This document shows, in pieces, positions 23,769 through 34,964 of a stretch of 64,000 bases of DNA. A model generated the notes under the pieces. It did no database searches and was not told the origin of the DNA. It saw only the letters and a program-made list of their open reading frames with translations. The stretch comes from Paroedura picta (lineage: Eukaryota > Chordata > Lepidosauria > Squamata > Gekkonidae), in contig NC_135375.1 of assembly GCF_049243985.1 (NCBI RefSeq), positions 51,968,174 through 52,032,173 of the forward strand, in the 5' to 3' direction. Position 1 is the first letter of the stretch, and every line of letters starts with the position of its first letter. A program made the position numbers and the translations under genes.

Positions 23769-25437
23769 AAAAACAAATTGAAAAAATATCACATCTCGTA
23801 AACGTTCCAAAATACACTGATAGCTTTACTGATGTCACATAAGCCAAGGAATCCAGAACAGTAAATGGGAAAAAAACAAGTTATTAAAGACTTGAAAAAA
23901 GCAAGACTTGAAAATAAATCACAGCTAACCAGGTGATCCTACAGAAAGACATTCACATAAACATAACAGACATTTTCTGCAGAGGAGTAGGCTATAAGCA
24001 TAATACTGTGAACAATAAAAGCATGCAAATTCAGACAAAAAGTAAGCTTCATGTTATTATGAGCTTGGATTCTTATTACACAGACATTACTCTAAGTATC
24101 ATTGTGGCCCTTTTGCATTAGAAATAAAGGAGGTGAACTATTCCCAGTTAAAGTTTAAAAAATCAGTTTACCAATTGCAAAACAAAAGCTTGTGTGTACA
24201 TAATCCAGTGTCTCTGTGGATCATTTTAATAGATCTATTAAGGTCAGGATGGCTAAACATAGATCTAGAATCCAGAATCGAGTTCAGGAAGTACCTTTAG
24301 TCTCTAATTAAATCAAATCCAACCATATGGAACAAGACATTTTTTTTGTCCTCACAGTAAAGGGAATTTAAACCTTTTTTTTAACACTGACAACTCAGAA
24401 GCTTTACTGAGCCATGAAGCCACAATGATATTTAGAGTCCAGACACTGACACCACAGGGTCTGAACACGAGTTTTAACCTTTCTGATTTTGTTTAATTTT
24501 GGGTTGATTGGTAAGTAAATTTAGCAACGATATTTTATACTAGTTTGAAAATTAGCATTCTTGGAATGACAATCTTATGTTTTTAAAGTGTGTTTTATGT
24601 ATGCATCTATGTATGTCTCCATGTATGTACTTATGTATTTTCCTGGATTGTTGTATTATATCTACTTGTCTAAATTTCCGATTTGAGGTTGATGCAACAG
24701 CACCATCTAGTGTTTACCACAACTGTATGTAGATAATTGTTAGATCTGAGGATCATATAACTATCATTTTAAGAGTTGTGTTCATGCACCTGCAACTAAT
24801 TAGTAGTTATAAATTCTTTGTCCTTGATGTTGCTTGTCAGTTACCCTTTCTTGCTGTCTAAGAGACCAGGTGTTCAATCTAACTCTGTATGGCCATGTGA
24901 TGAGTAACAATCTGTTTTGTAAACTGGTTTATATTCTATTTTTGCCACTGTGATTTTATTCATTTGGCACTTCACATGAATGAACTGAGGAAGACTTATG
25001 AAACTGGATCATATCCAGAGTGCTAGTTCTCGTATGCACTCTGTTCCATGATGCTAAAGTGAAGGTATTTTTTATTTCACTCTGATTGATGCTGTGAAGA
25101 TGTACTGTTTCATCCAGATTATATGAAAGACTGAAATACATTTAGTGCAGTTGACGTCTATTGGCATATATGTATGATTGCTGAGTCATACGGTTTCCTT
25201 TTTGGATTGCTGTATAATTCTGTGTGGTTTCCTTTCGTGTGATTTTGATAATAAAATTTTGCATATTTCAGTTTTTCTTAGTATTTCCATTTCCTACCAG
25301 AAAACGGGTTTTTTTAGACTACAAAATTTCTGGAAATTTTACATCTCCACTTGGATTTCTTTAATAGACAATTGCAATTTTAGTTCAGATTCATAACCTG
25401 ATTTTACCTAGCATTCTAGACTGCCTTGAATAATAGT
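23769..25437. other. TICAM2 upstream intron or spacer, nothing recognised
   Basis: AT-rich with no supported gene. Short runs of ATGTATGT near 24600-24640 form a weak microsatellite. Confidence 0.4.
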
Positions 25438-25439
25438 TT

Positions 25440-25700
25440 GGAGCCAGTTTGGTGTAGTGGTTAGGAGTGGGGACTTCTAATTTGGCATGCTGGGTTCAAT
25501 TCTGCACTCCCCCACCTGCAGCCAGCTGGGTGACCTTGGGCTTGCCACAGCGCTGATAAAGCTGTTCTGACCAAGCGCGTGATATCAGGGCTCTCTCAGT
25601 CTCACCTACTTCACAGGGTGTCTGTTGAAAGGGAAGGCGACTGTAAGCCGCTTTGAACCTCCTTTGGGTAGAGAAAAGTGGCATATAAGAACCAATTCAA
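25440..25700 (+). repeat. tRNA-derived SINE (family A)
   Basis: GAGCCAGTTTGGTGTAGTGG, GCTGGGTTCAATTCTGCACT, CCAGCTGGGTGACCTTGGGC, then CTTTGAACCTCCTTTGGGTA and a short tail. It is one of the best preserved copies in the window. Confidence 0.82.
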
Positions 25701-26509
25701 CTTTGGAGTGGCTTGACTTTCTGCACACATGAGAACTAAGACCCCCAGATTTCCAGTGTTGGCCTTTATGAAGTTCAAACCTTAGACCTCACTGCAGAGG
25801 ATAATAGCAGCACGGCCAGGTAAGGAAATGCAGTATCCAGTCCTGATGGTGTAAGTCATACATTTAAATTACCTCGGCAGCAGGATCAAAACAGACATAG
25901 CTGAATGTGGGAAGCCTTAATCTCTCCCCAGATCTAGCATTACAGTCCTTCAATCTATTTTGAACACTGTAGCTAACATTTTACAGCAGCTAATGTGCAA
26001 AGGTGATCTCCATTGTTGCTTTTAGGTAAAGATTTATGCAGGAACCCATTCTCTGCCACCCAGGCAAGAACAAAGAGACACAATCACATATTATGGCAAA
26101 TAAAACAGGGAAAGACAAGGAACACCTGGGACTCTAATCTCACTTGATCCCCAAGGGCCTTCTATCTAATTAGCCTCTTGGCACAGATTAGCCTCTTGGC
26201 ACAGATTAATTAAAAAAAACTAATTAATAGATATTCTAGAAACTACTAGTTTCTAGAGATTCTCACACTCTCCTGATGGCAAATGCTCTCAATAACCAAT
26301 CCACATATAAGACAGATAAAATAGGAAGGCAGAGCCCAGCACTGAAAAATCCAGCAGGAGTTACTAGCCACACCCATTTATGAATTATATATATGATTTT
26401 CATGTTTTTTCAAGACAAAAAGAAATTGAACTTGTCAGTATAATTCCATTTACATCTGCGTAAAACTACTGCTATGTAACCAAGTATGTATAATGGTTAT
26501 GCAGGCATA
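25701..26509. other. Spacer with a micro-duplication and palindrome
   Basis: An exact 18-bp tandem duplication (TAGCCTCTTGGCACAGAT, 26171-26206) is followed by an A-rich hairpin-like stretch and a perfect palindrome with 11-bp arms around a central C (26235-26257, arm TCTAGAAACTA). No gene seen. Confidence 0.6.
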
Positions 26510-27136
26510 TTTACAGATGACACTAAATTGGGTGGGTGGCTGATACCCAGAGGAAAGGACCGTTATTCAAGGAGATCTGGATAGATTGGATAATTGGATA
26601 ATTGGGCTATAGGCAGCAAAATGAATTTTAATAGGGAGAAGTGTAAAGTATTAAATGTGGATAATAAAAATACGATGCATAAATATGATGAGGGATATCT
26701 GGCTTGATGTGAAAGGGACTTAGGAGTTCTGGTGGACAATAAGTTGAATATGAGCCAATACTGCAATATCGCAGCTAAGAAGGCTAATGCTAGGAACACA
26801 GAATCTAGAGGAAGGGAAGTTATAATGCCACTCTATTCCACATTCATTGGATGTCACTTGGAATAGTGTCCAGTTCTGGGCACCACAGATCAAGAAGGCT
26901 ATTGACAAGTTGGAAACATGTTCAGAGAAAGATGATTAGGATGGTTGAGAGGTTGGATTCCATGTCTTACAAGGAAAGGTTGAAAGACTTAGCTATGTGT
27001 AGCTTGGAGGAACAGAGAGCAAGGGATGATACGATAGCTGTGTTTAACGCAGAATATCAACAGGTTGAAGAGGGGACCAATTTGTTTACCACAGGTTTAG
27101 AGACAAGGACTAGGAGTAATGGATTCAACTTACAAG
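26510..27136 (+). mobile_element. CR1-like LINE remnant
   Basis: Plus-strand text typical of the CR1 tail: TTACAGATGACACTAAATTG, AGGGACTTAGGAGTTCTGGT, GTGTCCAGTTCTGGGCACCA, CTTGGAGGAACAGAGAGCAA. It lacks the ATTCTATGAT terminus and is cut off by an (ATT)n tract at about 27149-27180. Confidence 0.8.
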
Positions 27137-27148
27137 AATGAGATTCTA

Positions 27149-27180
27149 CATTATTATTATCATTATTATTATTATTATTA
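27149..27180. repeat. (ATT)n microsatellite
   Basis: TTATTATTATCATTATTATT and continuing. It probably grew from the A/T-rich tail of the adjoining reverse L2-like LINE. Confidence 0.85.
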
Positions 27181-28430
27181 CCCACCATGTCTGGCAAGCT
27201 GGTTTGTGGCAGGTTACAAGATAAAAGCAAACAAACAAACAAAAAAACCCAGAATAATAAAACCCCAATTGAAACAACAACCAATAGAAAAAAAACAACA
27301 TGATGGAAAACTATCCTTTCCCATGACAGAATGACTGCCACCGGGCAGCAGAGGGCTATGTCAACAACACCCTCAAGATGGTTGGATGATGATGTGCTGC
27401 CTGGGGGGGGGGGGGGGGAATCAGATCTTCCTACAGCACTAGCCTCAACCATAGACTTGGCAGAAGAGCTCTGTCTTGCAGGTCCTGTGGAAAGGTATCA
27501 GCTCCCGCAGGGCCCACAGCTCTCCTGGGAGCTCATTCCATCAGATAGGGGCCAGGACCAAAAAAGCCCTGACCCTGGTCGAGATCAAGCGTACTTCCCT
27601 GGGGCCAGGAACGGCCAACAACCTGGTACCTGCAGAGCGCAAAGCTCTGCTGGGGACATAGGGTGACAAACAGTCCCTCAGATACATGGGTCCTAGTCCG
27701 CGAAGGGCCTTAAAGGTTAACCGGATCTGGGCCGCAACTGCTAAGCAATGCAACTGCCTCAGCACAGGCTGGATATGGGCCCTTCAAGGTATTCCTAAGA
27801 GGAACCTAGCAGTTGCATTCTGCACCAGCTGCAATTTCTAGGTCAGGGACAAGTGCAGGTAGAGCAAGTTACAGATAGGGCGCTAGTAGCCTCACCTGAC
27901 AAAGGTGGAAAATGCCTGGCGGGCAACCTGGCGGGTAACCTTCTTGACCTGTGTCTCCATGGTCATCCAGGGTCACTCCTAGACAGTACGGGCAAACATG
28001 CTTCCTGTTCTGCCCCCTTCCTACCTAGCCATAGGACCTCTGTCTTGGAAGGGTTGAGTTTCAGGCGAGTCTACTCAAGCCATCCAATCACGGCTTCCAA
28101 ACATCTGGGAAATGGTTCTGGGGGGCATGTCCGAGCAACCATCCATGAGGAGACAGAGCTGGATGTCATCGGCATATTGATGACAGCCCAGCCCAAAATT
28201 CCAGACCAGCTGTGCCAGAGGGCACATAAAGAGCACTGCCCCCTGAGGAACTCCACAAGGGAGACTGCAGGAGCGTGACAGTTCATTCCCCAATGCCACC
28301 CTCTGGGTCCAGGTCTACAGAAAGGAGTGTAGCCAATTAAGGCGCTGTGTCTCCATCCTGGCAAGGCGGTGAACCAATAACTCATGGTCTACCACATCAA
28401 ATGTGGCCGACAGATCTAACATAGAGTCTG
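27181..28430 (-). mobile_element. L2-like LINE, 3' part of reverse transcriptase
   Basis: On the minus strand the translations show RT motifs: CGVPQGAVL, then QYADDIQLCL (catalytic YADD near 28176-28165), and further on LRQLHCLAVAAQIRL, GLGPMYLRD and LRSAGTRLLAVPGP (27765-27541), the C-terminal module of L2-type polyproteins. The frame changes between these pieces, so it is a decayed LINE fragment. A long G run (about 27403-27418) lies inside. The left end meets the (ATT)n tract. Confidence 0.8.
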
Positions 28431-29382
28431 GCCGACCTGCCGCAATCACCTTTATTATCCTTCCCTCATTCAAACTTTCCACTGCTTCTCTCATTCTCTA
28501 AAAAAGAGCCCCACTCCCCAAAAGCCCACTGCACACCAGTAACTACCAGCTGATTTCCCTTCTACTTTACTCTCTAATGCCACTTACTCCCACACTACGT
28601 CTAGTTTCCTTCCTGAGATTCCTCTCCTGTCCCTCTGAAGCCTGACTTTCATCCTTTGCCAATGACTTGGGTGAGTGTACTCCATGGAAGCTGCCATCCC
28701 CTCTCTGATATATCCCAGCACCCTTTACTGCTTGACTCCCTTTCCCAGCCTTGGCTTCCAGGACTCTGTCCTTTGCTAGATCTCATCTTACCTTTCAGTC
28801 AGTCATCCAGGGTTTTCACAGAGGGACGATTCCCTGCTGTTTTCTCTCCTCTGCTGTGATCCTGCAAAGATTTGTCTTTAGTCATCTGTTATTCTTATAC
28901 TCTTACAACTCTAGATGACCTTTATCAGTCTCCATCACTTTCAAGTACCAGCTGTGCTTTGGTGACATTCAGCTCCACATGCCCCCCCCCCACAAGTAGT
29001 CCCTCCCTCCATCTAATCCCAGATCTACAATTGCAAGTCCAGTAATTGTCACTTCAAACTCCAAGAATCACCGTCTCATCCTTCTTCCCAAGCAGCCTTC
29101 TCCTTGTTTAATTTCTCCATTGACTGATAACCTCACTGCCCCAGGTTTCCCAATTATGGTACCAAGGTACCACATAGTACCAGAAAGGCCCCTCAGGGAA
29201 GTGGAGCTTTTCAAAATGCCAGCTGGGGAGAGGCATCCCACCCTGTAAAAGAAAATGATTTTTTATTATTTTAAAAAATCTACCCTTATTTGGGCAGGCT
29301 GACCTGCTCCCCTCCCAAAGTGGCCAATGGGCTTGGAGGGAAGGAAAGGGGCCCCCATCCATTTAACCCATTTCCACCTGAA
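28431..29382. other. Spacer, possibly eroded repeat
   Basis: Pyrimidine-rich sequence without a supported gene. Around 28940-28980 the plus strand reads weakly like an RT YxDD region (CFGDIQLHM), too eroded to name. The stretch 29140-29380 holds a short palindromic run (GGTACCAAGGTACC). Confidence 0.35.
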
Positions 29383-29672
29383 GAGCCAGCCAGTTTGCTC
29401 TACTGGTTAGGAGTGTGGACTTCTAATCTGGCATGCTGGGTTCGATTCTGCACTCCCCCACTTGCAGCCAGCTGGGTGACCTTGGGCTCCCCATGGCACT
29501 GATAAAGGTGTTCTGACCAAGCAGTAATATCAGGGCACTCTCAGCCTCACCCACCTCACAGGGTGTCTGTTGTGGGGAGAGGAAAAGGAAGGCGAATGTA
29601 AGCCACTGAGACTCCTTTGGGTAGAGAAAAGCAGTATATAAGAACCACCACCACCACCTCTTCCTCTTACTT
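29383..29672 (+). repeat. tRNA-derived SINE (family A)
   Basis: Full-length-looking copy: GAGCCAGCCAGTTTGCTCTA, GCTGGGTTCGATTCTGCACT (good box B), CTGGGTGACCTTGGGCTCCC, and a tail with a (CCA)n stretch before CTCTTCCTCTT. Confidence 0.82.
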
Positions 29673-29804
29673 ATGGGAGGCATGGCAGGGAGGTGTAGCC
29701 AGTTGACATCACGTCTTGGTACCTCAAAGCCTAAATAATATCACAGCTGTACTTCCATGGTCAAAAGGTTGAAAAAGGCTGGTCTACCCTGTTGATCGCA
29801 GTTT

Positions 29805-29980
29805 GGGTCCAGTGGCCCCTTTAAGATCAACAAAGTTTTATTCAAGGTTTGTGTGCATGCCCACTTCTTCGGAGATAAGAGTGCTTGCATGTAAAGATTT
29901 ATATATCTTGAAGACCTTTGTTGGTCTTAAAGGGGCCACTGGATTCAAACTTTGTTCTGCTGCTGCAGAATGTCTACCTC
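29805..29980. repeat. Inverted pair of an unnamed repeat
   Basis: GTCCAGTGGCCCCTTTAAGA at the left and TCTTAAAGGGGCCACTGGAT at the right are reverse complements about 100 bp apart. They come from the family marked by TTAAGACCAACAAAG-type text seen at 13.5, 39.5, 51.0 and 61.2 kb. Confidence 0.6.
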
Positions 29981-30089
29981 CCCTGTCGTTCAGGTGCGAC
30001 CTCTTGGCTTTATCTCTGAGTCCTTCCTTGACTTTGCTTGCTGCGTCCACCGGTTGCCAAGTTATCCCGCCGGTTGCTAAGTTTCATTT

Positions 30090-30284
30090 TTCAGTCAGAG
30101 TAGTCCAGCAGTGGAATAGGCTGCCTAAGGAGGTGGTGAGCTCCCCCTCACTGGCAGTCTTCAAGCAAAGGTTGGATACACACTTTTCTTGGATGCTTTA
30201 GGATGCTTTGGGCTGATCCTGCGTTGAGCAGGGGGTTGGACTAGATGGCCTGTATGGCCCCTTCCAACTCTATGATTCTATGAT
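30090..30284 (+). mobile_element. CR1 LINE 3' end
   Basis: TCCAGCAGTGGAATAGGCTG, GGAGGTGGTGAGCTCCCCCT, GAGCAGGGGGTTGGACTAGA and the terminal ATTCTATGAT. The GC-rich island starts immediately after it. Confidence 0.88.
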
Positions 30285-30289
30285 CCCCC

Positions 30290-31275
30290 TGTGTAGCGCG
30301 CCTTTCCCCTTTCTGGTTTTCCTGAAGCCTGGGGAAGCCCCGCGCTGAAAATCCCCGCGCCCGCACCGTTGGCAAAAAAGCGCCGCCTCCAGATTCGCCT
30401 CCTCAGCCGGGCTACGGCGAGAAAAAAAACCGCGGCCCTGACGACGTGCGTGCCGCTGGGCTGGACCTCGTCATGCTCCGGGCTGCTGGCGCTTTCCAGC
30501 CTGCTCAAGGATGCCCTTTCAGTGCATTTCAGCGGCCGCCTGCACGCGGGCCCTGTCCTCTCACCGGGTCGGAGCCAGCGGCAGGCTGGGTGTCTTTAGC
30601 GCACGCGAAAGCGTCCCACGCGCCTGAGCCGAAGAAGGTCTCGCCGGCTACTGCTCTCCCAGAGCAGGGGGGCTTCTTGGGCGGCCTTCATCGAGTGCGG
30701 CGGCGGCGGCGGCGGCGGACGGGATTGCTGTTGCCGGAGACATCTAGCGGGCCCCGGCCGGAGAGAGCGCGCGCTTTGCCCCGGGCACGGGGAGACAGGC
30801 GTGCGGGGGAGGGAGGCGAGCGCCCGCGCGCTCCGACCGAAGAAGCGCTACTTACCGGGTCGGTCCTGGGAGAGGATGCCCGGGGCCCGCCGAGGAGCTC
30901 CTTTCCCTCCGGCCCCTCCGTGGCAAAGAGGAAAGGGAAGCAGAAGCAAGGGCGGGGCCGAGACCTCTCTGCAGCCGCTTCTTCGTCTGGCCGGCGGGGA
31001 GGGAAGGCTGGAAGACTCCGCTCAGAGGCGGGAAGCTGAGCCCGCGGAAGGGGCATTCCGGGCCCGCTTCTCTCCCCCCCCCCCCCCCGCCGGTCAGCAG
31101 CCCGCGAGAGGCAGGAGCACGGCTGGGGGTGCAGCTGGCCTGCTCTGCTTCAGGCCATCCGAAAGAACTCGTCGCCAGCCCGCCGTGGCGGTGCAAGGGG
31201 AAGAAGGACGGGCCCTCAGGAACGTGGGGGGGGGGGGGGGAGGACTGGGTTGGGACGCGGACGGACGGATGGTTG
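30290..31275 (-). promoter_or_regulatory. CpG island with minus-strand splice donor, candidate TICAM2 promoter/leader exon
   Basis: About 1 kb of CpG-dense sequence between TICAM2 and TMED7, bounded at the left by a CR1 tail. On the minus strand ACCCG|GTAAGTAGCG at 30860-30846 is a consensus splice donor (GT at 30855-30854). The TICAM2 coding exon begins at an acceptor 7.1 kb downstream on the same strand, so a leader exon starting in this island and ending at 30856 is a reasonable model. A CGG run (30698-30717), a C run near 31080 and a G run near 31230 are also present. No protein is supported. Confidence 0.55.
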
Positions 31276-32479
31276 TTACGGTGCATTTGACTGCCGGGGA
31301 GAAACTCCGCGATCTGTATGTGGCTTGTAATATCGCTCTGCCTGAGACAACGAGCGAGATATTGCCCGCTTTCTGCCTGGTTTCCCTCCCCTCTGCCTCG
31401 GCGTCCTTGAGCAGAATCCCAGCAGCCCTGCCCCAAGTATTCGGGCACGGTCAAGTCTGAAATCATTCCACCGATAAGCAAATACAGGACGACATGGTAC
31501 CGTTCAAGCAGGGATCGGGAGTAATTATGTTTAAACAAAGTTGATGCCAGATTAAAGCCTGATTCCAATTTTAACACATTAAAATACATTTCTATTAATT
31601 TATGTATTCAAATAAACCGGCCACAGTTTATAATTATCAAAGAGAGCTGCTGGTAGCATGTTCCAATCATATTCATTCTATTAATTTTGCATCACTTTTC
31701 CCTGAGTCATTCTTTTAAGGAACAAAACAGCATCTTGCAAATCAAAATTTACATACACATCAATCTGTTTTGAATATTGGGAGTTCCCCAAACCAGCACT
31801 CTGTTTTTGCATGGATTTAGCTTCATTTTCTTTAAGAAGAGCCCTGCTGAAGCAGACCTTATAATTCATGCAGTCCAGCATTCTATCTCGGTCCGGAAGC
31901 AAACCTCCAACTCTCTTGCCTCCTCTTAAGGTTCCACTGTCCCTGGGGCAGCAGGGGAAGCTGTGTTGATGGGAGTCCTATCAGTAGAGATCCAAGCCTT
32001 TGTGTCCTCCCTTGATATTTCTTACATTATCATGCAAGCTTTCTGCATTAGATCTCAGACTTCCTCACCTGAGGGTCTCTGGAGAAATGTATGAGACTGA
32101 CAGAGCAAGAACACCTCTGCTGCCTCTATCAAGAAGTGCTGTTGTAGAGAGTGCACTGGCATCACTGCTACCACGAAAGAGTTGGTGCCAGGGATCGACA
32201 AGGTGCCTCCAATCCAGAATTGGCACCTATTGTCTCCTGCTGAGAGGATTCTGTTGCTGAGGTAGGCTCCCACATGGTGGGTGGCTGGCTCTCGCCATCA
32301 GATGGGGTCCAAATGTTTAGAAGCTGTTATCAAGCACTTCTGCTAAGGCACATCTGCTTTAGAATATTTAGGTTCAAGAGGGAAGAGAGTGCTTTGATTT
32401 ACCAAATTGCATCCCAGGGCTAAATCCCTTACTTTGGATATACAACCTTCAATGATTCGATCTGTTCCTCCCCCCCCCC
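31276..32479. other. Spacer between the two GC-rich blocks
   Basis: Ordinary composition. Nothing I can assign. Confidence 0.35.
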
Positions 32480-32559
32480 CTTTTTGTTTGTTTGTTTGGG
32501 GGAAACATATCTTTAATCCGCTGCTGCGGAGCGGATTAAATAAAAGAGTAAGGGTTGGT

Positions 32560-33331
32560 GGGGAGGAGTTAGGGTGGGCTCTGTCCGGGATAAAAACTCG
32601 GAAGAGCGAATCTTTGCGGCTCCTAGTTCGCTCCTCCGAGTGGCACTCCAGGGCCAAGTGGCCAATTGGGAGGCGCGCGAAGTGAGCCTCCCTATTGGCC
32701 ACTTGGCCCGTCTCCCGAACGCCGTACCCAACACATTCCAGTCTGCCCGAGCTGCCATCCACCGAGGATGGCCGCCAGGGAGGACCCTCGCCCCACGCCG
32801 CTGGACTCAGGGAAAGCTACTTTCCCTGCTGCCAGCGACTGCCCAACCCAACTACGGGACTCCCCCGTTACCCCCTGCCGGCTCCCCATCCGCTGCTGCG
32901 GCCACCCTCCCGACCCCCCCCACTCACGCCTCACTGCTTCTCCGGGTGGACCCAGCCTTCGCCGCTGCCGCAACCCCCGCCCTGCCGCCAACACGCCTGC
33001 GACAACAACGACATCTCCGCCCAGATCCTCCGCCGCCGAAGACCTTCGCCGTACACACGCTCCGCTGCCCACCCGATCCACCGCAAGTGCAACCCCTCAC
33101 CCTTGTGGCCAAGATCCCCGCCGAAACTCTCCGTGGACAAACGCCTCCGCAGCAGAGCAGCTCCGCTGGCCAGCTGATCCGCCGCGCCCGCAACCCCTCG
33201 CCCTGCCAGCTTGCGTGCTGCGACATGGTGCCGCCCCGCCAGCACCGCGTTGCTACCCGCGCGATGGCCCACTCACCCCCCTGGAACCGCTGCCAACCTC
33301 CTCCGCGCCCCGACCACTAGGCCACATCTAG
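32560..33331. other. GC-rich block of unknown nature
   Basis: Strongly C-rich on the plus strand, with three overlapping stop-free frames that read as low-complexity Pro/Arg/Ala text, so none is supported as protein. Near its left edge is a hairpin with 24-bp arms (32651-32674 and 32686-32709) carrying ATTGG boxes. A GAGGATGGCCGCC motif at about 32763 resembles a YY1 site. It could be a promoter, a retroposon 5' region or a diverged repeat; I cannot tell. Confidence 0.4.
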
Positions 33332-34513
33332 TTCTTAGAAAGTGAAACCTCTACACTGTTCCCCATGGCTGTGATATGTTTAGTCTTAACATTGTCAAAC
33401 ACACTGACTGCTCAGGAAGCATAGTTACATTATACATAGATTGTGGAATTTCAGGGCTATTATTAGGTCCTTGGTTGTGTTGTATACATGAGTCTACAAC
33501 AGTGGGTCCTTATGCTCACAGATGACTCCACAGCACAGCCTGTAAGACTGCTTGTTGTGGACAGAGTTCTTTGAGATTATGTCATAAGGCCTCAAGGCTT
33601 GTTTCTATACAATAGGTCATGGCTCATGTCTCTGGTATCCACATGGCAGAGAAACTCAATGTGTTTCGTGCTGATCTCTACAGCACATATAATAATTTGG
33701 ATTAATGAAACAATGATCTCATTTGCATACAAGTCTCATCACTGAACACCCTATACTTACTGCCCTCTATGGGATATTTAGACATGAGGGCTAGAATTCC
33801 GATTGGACAATGCACACTGCATTTTTAAAGCACCCCATGGGCCAAGTGGGCTGTGTGTCACATGACTGAAGGAGTTACCTCAATTGAGGTTCATCACCTT
33901 CCTTTCAAACTAGAATTCTTGCACCTAATGGTCGGGCATTTTGTTCTACTCTTGTCCTGACTGCTGGATCTACTTTTTGCTAGAGTCAACTATTTAGGGT
34001 CTTGAGACTATTGCTGGCAAGTTACAAATCCACATCTTGCTCTCACCCCACAATGGGAAGTTCATGACTCAAAGGTTAAAGTTTGTTTGATGTGTTCTGC
34101 ATCTCGCTCAGTAGCAGATAGGACTCTGCATACAGGATATGTTCTCAAGGTCCTACTCTTTTAGTTTGGATGGTGGGCTGATCCAGGCTGGACAGAACTC
34201 AATACAGTCATTTTCATGGGGAGAAATGTTGTTGTTTAAACTGGCTTAATCCCTATGGTAGATGGCCCTATTAGTGTCCCTCTGCATTACATAGATACTG
34301 AGACTTTTTCTTCTGCAGCCTTCATGGCTCGATCGCCTCTAAAGACATCTATGGTGGGACGACCTGATCAATGCCCGGCATTTGTCCACCACTATGTTGT
34401 GGATGTCAACTTCTGGAAAGGAGTTACTGTGGGTGAAGCAGTATCTAATCCCTTTCTGCAGTATGAACCCACACCCACCTCCAGGGTGAGTGATCTTGCT
34501 AGTCTCCCATGTG
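33332..34513. other. Spacer, probable eroded repeat
   Basis: Unassigned sequence. Its right end (about 34250-34540) is open on the plus strand for 94 codons, but the translation resembles no family I can name. It may belong with the inverted-repeat element next to it. Confidence 0.3.
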
Positions 34514-34885
34514 GGACTGCAGAGAAGCTACAAAGATGAAAATGGAGTTGCGCTTACCTGAAACTGCTGTTCATCAAGTGGTCTTCTGTGCAGTCACACT
34601 ACCCTCCCTCCTTCCCTGCTATGGTCCGCTTAATGGATTGATTGCCTGATCTGGTGGCAGGAAGAAGAACTGAGGGGAGAGTGCTAACTCCTCCCACATC
34701 ACATGACTTTGACCGGGAAAGTCACCCTCTGTGAGGGGAGGGGTGACCAATCTTGGGAGTTTCTAGAATTTTATATATATCGCTTGCTAGCTTTCTCTGT
34801 GGCAGGCCTGTGGCTTCACAGTACCCCATGTGGGACTGTACATAAGACCACTCGATGAACAACAGTTACAAGTAAGTGCAACTCT
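34514..34885. mobile_element. Inverted-repeat element (MITE-like)
   Basis: A 51-nt arm at 34545-34595 (core TGTTCATCAAGTGGTCTTCT) is repeated inverted at about 34834-34884 (core ATAAGACCACTCGATGAAC), 44 of 51 matching by eye. A third related segment at 34514-34539 (GACTGCAGAGAAG) pairs with the left arm, giving a smaller hairpin. I could not define target duplications. Confidence 0.5.
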
Positions 34886-34964
34886 GTTATCTCCTTGGTT
34901 TGAGAAATAAATATATGAAGCCCTGAAAAAAAGATCCACTCCAGCAGAACTTTATATTAATTTT

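Noticed and set aside
27400-27420. Homopolymer G run (also C or G runs near 3650, 31080, 31230, 40435, 59695)
   Set aside because: Plain homopolymers, prone to sequencing error; no function inferred.
30446-31589. Long frames on both strands in the 30.3-31.3 kb island
   Set aside because: Opposite strands and several frames are open together; homopolymer runs dominate. No protein family is visible.
32574-33331. Overlapping 160-248 codon frames
   Set aside because: Three frames are open at once and read as Pro/Arg/Ala-rich low complexity, which reflects base composition.
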